From: Hypsibius dujardini
Taxonomy: Eukaryota; Tardigrada; Eutardigrada; Parachela; Hypsibiidae
DNA length: 23,606 nucleotides
NCBI GenBank assembly: GCA_001579985.1
Contig: LRSR01014165.1
Coordinates: 1 to 23,606 of the forward strand
Direction of reading: 5' to 3'
Shown: positions 19,650 to 23,606 of the stretch, in pieces
Numbering within the stretch: the first letter of the stretch is position 1
Layout of the letters: every line of letters starts with the position of its first letter
The notes under the pieces: generated by a model
Seen by the model: the letters and a program-made list of their open reading frames with translations, nothing else
Database searches by the model: none
Told to the model about the DNA's origin: nothing
Translations under genes and position numbers: made by a program

Positions 19650-20566
19650 TTAGACACCGTTTGCCTTTGGCTACGCTGTGGTCTAGTTCGTACTAGGTGC
19701 TGGCTGCCTAGCGACAACCGAAATGTCCTAAACAGGCGGAGAGATCGGTGCCATCATTAGACTGATCATCCATGACAAACAATTAAGTTGATGCCGTTGC
19801 AGTTCCGAGTGTGTAGATGACTACGACGGTATCCCGTGCAATACTGAAGGACCTAGTACCAGGAGACGTCGTAGGCTCGTAGCGAACAAATCTCGACACA
19901 TGTTGACCTGGTAATAGGCACAAATCTCGTAGCGAACAAATCTCGATGAATGTTGACCTGGTAATAGGAACAAATCTCGTAGCGAACAAATCTTGACGAA
20001 TGTTAACCTGGTAATAGGAACAAATCTCTTAGCGAACAAATCTCGACACATGTTGACCTGGTAATAGGAACAAATCTCGTAGCGAACAAATCTTGACGAA
20101 TCTTGACTTGGTAATAGGAACAAATCTCGTAGCGAACAAATATCGATGAATGTTGACCTGGTAATAGGAACAAATCTCGTAGCGAACAAATCTCGACACA
20201 TGTTGACCTGGTAATGGAGGATTTTGTCTGTCAGGAACACGTTAATACAAGTCACCGTGATAGGAATAAGTATTCCGTGCATACCGGACAAACAATGGGA
20301 CCAAAGCAGTTGTTACGAAGTCTTTCTTGAACGATCGAAGTCAACGGAACGAAGGAAACTAAAAATAAATAGACCTAAAAATGACCGCCGAAAACGTAAA
20401 ATAAAACGTGCAAACATCAACCAAAAAATAATACAGTTCCTTCAAGTCTCTATCTGTACATCATCGAGCAAGTAAAAACAGCCAGCTGTCTTCGTCTCTA
20501 AAAAAATTAGCTGCCATCACCGGGTGCAGTTTTTCTGCGAGTTTGTGCAGTTCTGTGAGTAGCCCA
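19650..20566. other. Intergenic region between the PITPNM 3' end and the TRPC 5' end
   Basis: 917 nt. It contains the TRPC promoter side (no TATA box seen within 150 nt of the ATG at 19649), the 50-bp array at 19877-20215, and the 3' untranslated part of the PITPNM gene. No AATAAA was found on the minus strand downstream of the PITPNM stop. AT-rich at 20340-20440. Confidence 0.55.
19877..20215. repeat. 50-bp tandem array, 7 copies
   Basis: The core agcgaacaaatctcgacaca and tgttgacctggtaataggaa recurs with starts at 19881, 19931, 19981, 20031, 20081, 20131 and 20181, an exact 50-bp period. Three unit variants differ at the middle (tcgacaca, tcgatgaa, ttgacgaa) and are interspersed. A long minus-strand ORF through it is a by-product. 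The array lies about 230 nt upstream of the TRPC start codon. Confidence 0.96.
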
Positions 20567-23365
20567 TCAAAAACGCGAAAAAAATCCTCTTCTCTTCCCG
20601 CCGATGCTGCCTTTTAGGGAGGCGCTGTCCTTGTCGTCCTTCGGTGAGGGTTCCGGCGTTCTAAACGAAAACCGTGGCGTGTATGGTGAGGAGCCGGATC
20701 CGGTGCTGGGCGGCGGAGACTCCGGATTGCTGGGTGCCGTGGGACCGCCGTGGCGAGTGCCACGGTTGATGGACCTGTTCCTTCGCAGATCTGGAGCTGC
20801 CGTGGGGACTGGCAGGTTGAAGAATGACCGTCGAATCACCATCCGCGCGTTCCCCTGTGCGGGGCGCGAGCCACCGGGTGCAATGAGTTCGCTCAGATGA
20901 GCCGAGTAACCGTCATTCAACATCTAAACCACCGCGGCATGAGTCAATGAAACATGAAGTTTTCACACTCATAAGTAAGGACTGAGTCCTCGCTTAAGAC
21001 AACCTGTAAGTGAGGTCTGAGTCCTCGCTTAAGACAACATCTAAGTCAGGACTGCGTCCTCGCTTAAGATAACCTCTAAGTGAGGACTGAGTCCTCGCTT
21101 AGGACAACCTCTAAGTCAGGACTGAGTCCTCGCTTAAGACAACCTCTAAGTGAGGACTGAGTCCTCGCTTAAGACAACCTGTAAGTGAGGACTGAGTCCT
21201 CGCTTAAGACAGGGAACGGTTTGTCTTACCGTAGCCTTATCCTGGAGTTTCTTGGATGCCTTGCCGATACAGAAAATCTCGTCCGGTCGCAGACCGACGC
21301 TAGCATAGACTTGTATGTCTTTGCTCGATCCATAAGCAGCATGGATGGTGACGCCGGCCTAAAAGGCATAGCACGTCGCTAAGAATTAAGTCTTCTAAAT
21401 GGTCCACGAAGACAACTCGTTTGCAATTACATCTGCCAATGATTTCAGGTGATTCGACTTCTGCCGGAGAGGATCGGCCACGACTCCGTCGCAGAAGGAG
21501 ACCATTCCATGTGGGAAGTTATGGTGAGCCAACCACCTGACCACCGGCTGATGCTGCATATCCGGCCGCCCAGTAATATACACAATCAGGTAGCCTGAAC
21601 AACGAACGAATCATGTCACTTTGTTTCCGGAAACAACGAAACAAAAAACAATAAGACCTACCGAGCTCCTGCCAGTGACGGACAATGTCGACCGCGCCAG
21701 CCCGGACTTTGGGATCCTTCCCCGAGACGGACACACTGGCCGTGAAGGAGCCGTCGATGCTAAAGACGACCGATTCGGTCTGGGGCGGTACCACGGTCAG
21801 GTAGAAGTCCACGGCTGTATGATCACCCCTACAAATAGAAATTTAAGATTATGCCCGGTTGTGCGACGCGGCAGGAAGAACAGACAATCGCAAATCCAAA
21901 GAGGCACACATGACAACGCGGAGGGCAAAGGCCCTGGGGCGGGATGTGATGCTAGTTTGGAATATTACCGAACGACCATCTTGACGGGGTACATGCCGAG
22001 GCCCAACTTTTTGTCCTCCGGAACTTGAAAAGTCACTCGTCCATGACTGGATGTTATCTCCGTGCCGAAGAGCTCCCATTCGCCGGATGGCGGCTGTGTA
22101 ACGGGAGACAACTCGGTTAATCACGCGGAAAGTCAAGTGTGTGTCTGGACATGTTGTACTGCATGTGTCAGCAGGGATCGTCGTCAATCAAAGGACAGAC
22201 CTGCGTCATGATGTCTGAAGCGTCTCTACTTGCCTGCGTCATGATGTCTGAAGCGTCTCGACTTGCCTGTGTCATGATGTAGATATCTACTTTCTCCCCC
22301 GTTAACGTCAGCATATCCAGCGGACCGTACATGAATCTGGCCGATAATGTCTGGGCATCGTTTTCGCCGACCACCACGTCATTGCCGCGGTGATTGGGAT
22401 GCATGTTCTGTAATCAACAGCAAGTCTGAGCTAATAGACACTCGCACAGAATAACCCCATCAGACAAGGCGGATCAGGCCAGGCAGACCAGGCGGGTCAG
22501 GCCAGGCGGACCAGGCAGACCAGGCGGACCAGACAGGCAACATCGTAGGCTGACACTACAGCTACTACAGCCAGATAGGAACCCCATGAGCGGCTGACCT
22601 TAAGCTTGATGGAAGTTCGTCGCCTGAGCCATTTCTCGGTGGGCCGGTCAGATGAAAAGCTCAGCCGGAAGGCGTTATCGTCATTGGGGAATGAATTATC
22701 AGGCTGGAAAATCTGCAAGTGACAAATTAAATATAACATGCGGCCAAAACAATACATGACATGACGGAAAAACTTCAAATATAAACGCACTTGACGTATC
22801 ATGAATGACACGACGTCCAGGGACTCCCAAAAGCTGGCATGGAATAAATGTGGCAGAGCGCTGGTCGGTAGTGAGGTTGCTCCATCCGGACAGTAAAGAG
22901 CGTAGTCGATTCGCTTGTTTCCCCACCAATGCCGAGATACTGGAGCGGAAACACCACGTATACTTCAGGCAAGAAAGTAAAAGGGCAACAACGCAGACAA
23001 CCAGTCGAGGAACCAGACAGGGAGATAATTCGGGACCCTTAAAGATCTATCGGAAGTTATCTTACTGTTGCTGATGGTGTTGATGTTGAGCGCCGGATCC
23101 TGCTGGAATGTGAATTCACTGCCGTGATGGTTGAGTTCTTTGGGGGAATTGGAAGTGTCCTCGAAGAGGGGTCGATTTTGCTGAATGTGTTCGTAGAGGA
23201 AGTATGATCGGCCGTCGCCCAGTGGAAACCGCTGATACCACGGCACCGGCACCGGCTTGAGGAATGAGAACTTCGCACTGAGAAGCGGCTCAATTCGAGT
23301 GGCGGAGGGGTCCGTGGCGTGGAAGAGGTTGAAAAACTGCGAACACCATGGCCGAAGAGGAGGAC
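20567..23365 (-). CDS. Membrane-associated phosphatidylinositol transfer protein, RdgB/Nir type (3' 9 exons, partial)
   Basis: Exchanges phosphatidylinositol and phosphatidic acid at ER-plasma membrane contacts. Exons seen (5' to 3'): 23365-23066, 22939-22791, 22712-22599, 22407-22267, 22093-21969, 21828-21662, 21594-21431, 21358-21230, 20923-20567; about 548 C-terminal residues. The N-terminal PITP domain and FFAT region lie beyond the right edge. DDHD domain: [27 protein letters not shown]-like [57 protein letters not shown]2 domain: [80 protein letters not shown], then DGYSAHL and a Pro/Ser/Arg-rich tail ending RRGFFSRF. Exon 22407-22267 uses a GC donor or one of two repeats of it. Tandem with the TRPC gene. 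Confidence 0.95.
20972..21216. repeat. 35-bp hairpin-forming array, 7 copies (last PITPNM intron)
   Basis: Seven units of exactly 35 bp, each containing the near-palindrome TAAGTGAGGACT-G-AGTCCTCGCTTA and a linker aagacaacct. Arms of 12 nt pair with one G-T mismatch. Most changes between units keep the arms pairable or fall in the loop or linker. The array fills most of the 306-nt intron between 21229 and 20924. There are no unique spacers, so it is not CRISPR-like. Confidence 0.95.
22201..22279. repeat. 33-bp repeat carrying the PITPNM exon donor
   Basis: Two full units (22201-22233, 22234-22266) plus a partial one. On the minus strand each unit ends with ATGAC(A/G)CAG followed by GCAAGT or GTCTGT, so the exon end and its donor are triplicated, and 33 is a multiple of three. 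Confidence 0.93.
22466..22540. repeat. Short GC-rich tandem repeat (ccaggcgga-like)
   Basis: Irregular 9-10-bp units of ggccaggcagaccaggcgg type in the intron between 22598 and 22408 of the PITPNM gene. Confidence 0.85.
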
Positions 23366-23606
23366 CTGAATGAAACATCGAGGCATTAGCATGGTAAGAA
23401 CCATCCGAAAATTCAAACCCAACACAAGCATGCTACTGTGACAGGCAGACATTCCTCACTTAATCAAGACAGCAACAACAAGACACAAACCAAACGCCAA
23501 ACGCCCTAGACCTACAGACACACATACAGGCAGATCAGATAGTCAGACAGACATGGGATCCAATACGTGTTTTCTTTGTTGTCTATTGTATGACAGCGAT
23601 CCGATT
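23366..23606 (-). other. PITPNM intron running off the right edge
   Basis: No coding exon recognised on the minus strand; the segment ends in ttcattcag, the acceptor of the 23365 exon. Contains scattered cagacag/cagacac motifs. The preceding exons must lie beyond 23606. Confidence 0.65.

Noticed and set aside
19821-20291. 156-codon minus ORF with internal repeats
   Set aside because: It follows from the 50-bp array; the period is not a multiple of three, the frame happens to lack stops, and no signal or domain is present.
20972-21216. CRISPR-like array
   Set aside because: Units are directly contiguous without unique spacers, lie inside a eukaryotic intron and no cas genes exist here.

Overview
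This is a stretch of animal nuclear genome: multi-exon genes with short GT-AG introns (the smallest about 56-60 nt) and exons that rebuild well-known metazoan proteins. Nothing in it is prokaryotic. The compact introns, the two-fold gene density (both strands used) and the presence of a TRPC channel and an RdgB-type phosphatidylinositol transfer protein suggest a small-genome invertebrate. A tardigrade or other ecdysozoan is possible, but no sequence here fixes the phylum.

Layout. 1-435: one exon-like segment on + that may belong to a syndetin (VPS50)-like gene (weak). 435-4270: gene-poor DNA with microsatellites and tandem duplications. It holds two things that matter: a divergent pair of tiny genes (minus 1527-1637, plus 2403-2516) encoding 36-37-residue secreted peptides with an almost invariant mature part, and a frameshifted histone H3 pseudogene (minus, about 3180-3495). 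4273-10269 (minus): complete cytosolic leucyl-tRNA synthetase, 17 exons, with three MITE copies and a 21-bp minisatellite in its introns. 11052-15518 (plus): complete cullin-1, 16 exons, head-to-head with the synthetase across a 782-bp shared upstream region. 16212-19649 (minus): complete TRPC-family cation channel, 9 exons, convergent with cullin-1. 20567-23365 and beyond (minus): the C-terminal 9 exons of a membrane-associated phosphatidylinositol transfer protein (RdgB/Nir/PITPNM), with its 5' part outside the right edge.

How the genes relate. The synthetase and cullin are housekeeping genes that may share a bidirectional promoter. The TRPC channel and the RdgB-type lipid transfer protein lie in tandem and belong to the same phospholipase C/phosphoinositide signalling cycle in other animals, so their adjacency is notable, though it may be chance.

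Most unusual observations: (1) the divergent micropeptide pair, whose mature peptides differ only by synonymous changes; (2) a 33-bp tandem repeat in the PITPNM gene that triplicates a splice donor in frame; (3) two families of TA-flanked MITEs, one of which has turned its own end into a minisatellite inside a cullin intron; (4) a 35-bp hairpin-forming array in a PITPNM intron; (5) a leucyl-tRNA synthetase that lacks the usual C-terminal extension. All exon boundaries were placed by hand from reading frame, splice consensus and remembered family sequence, without transcript data.
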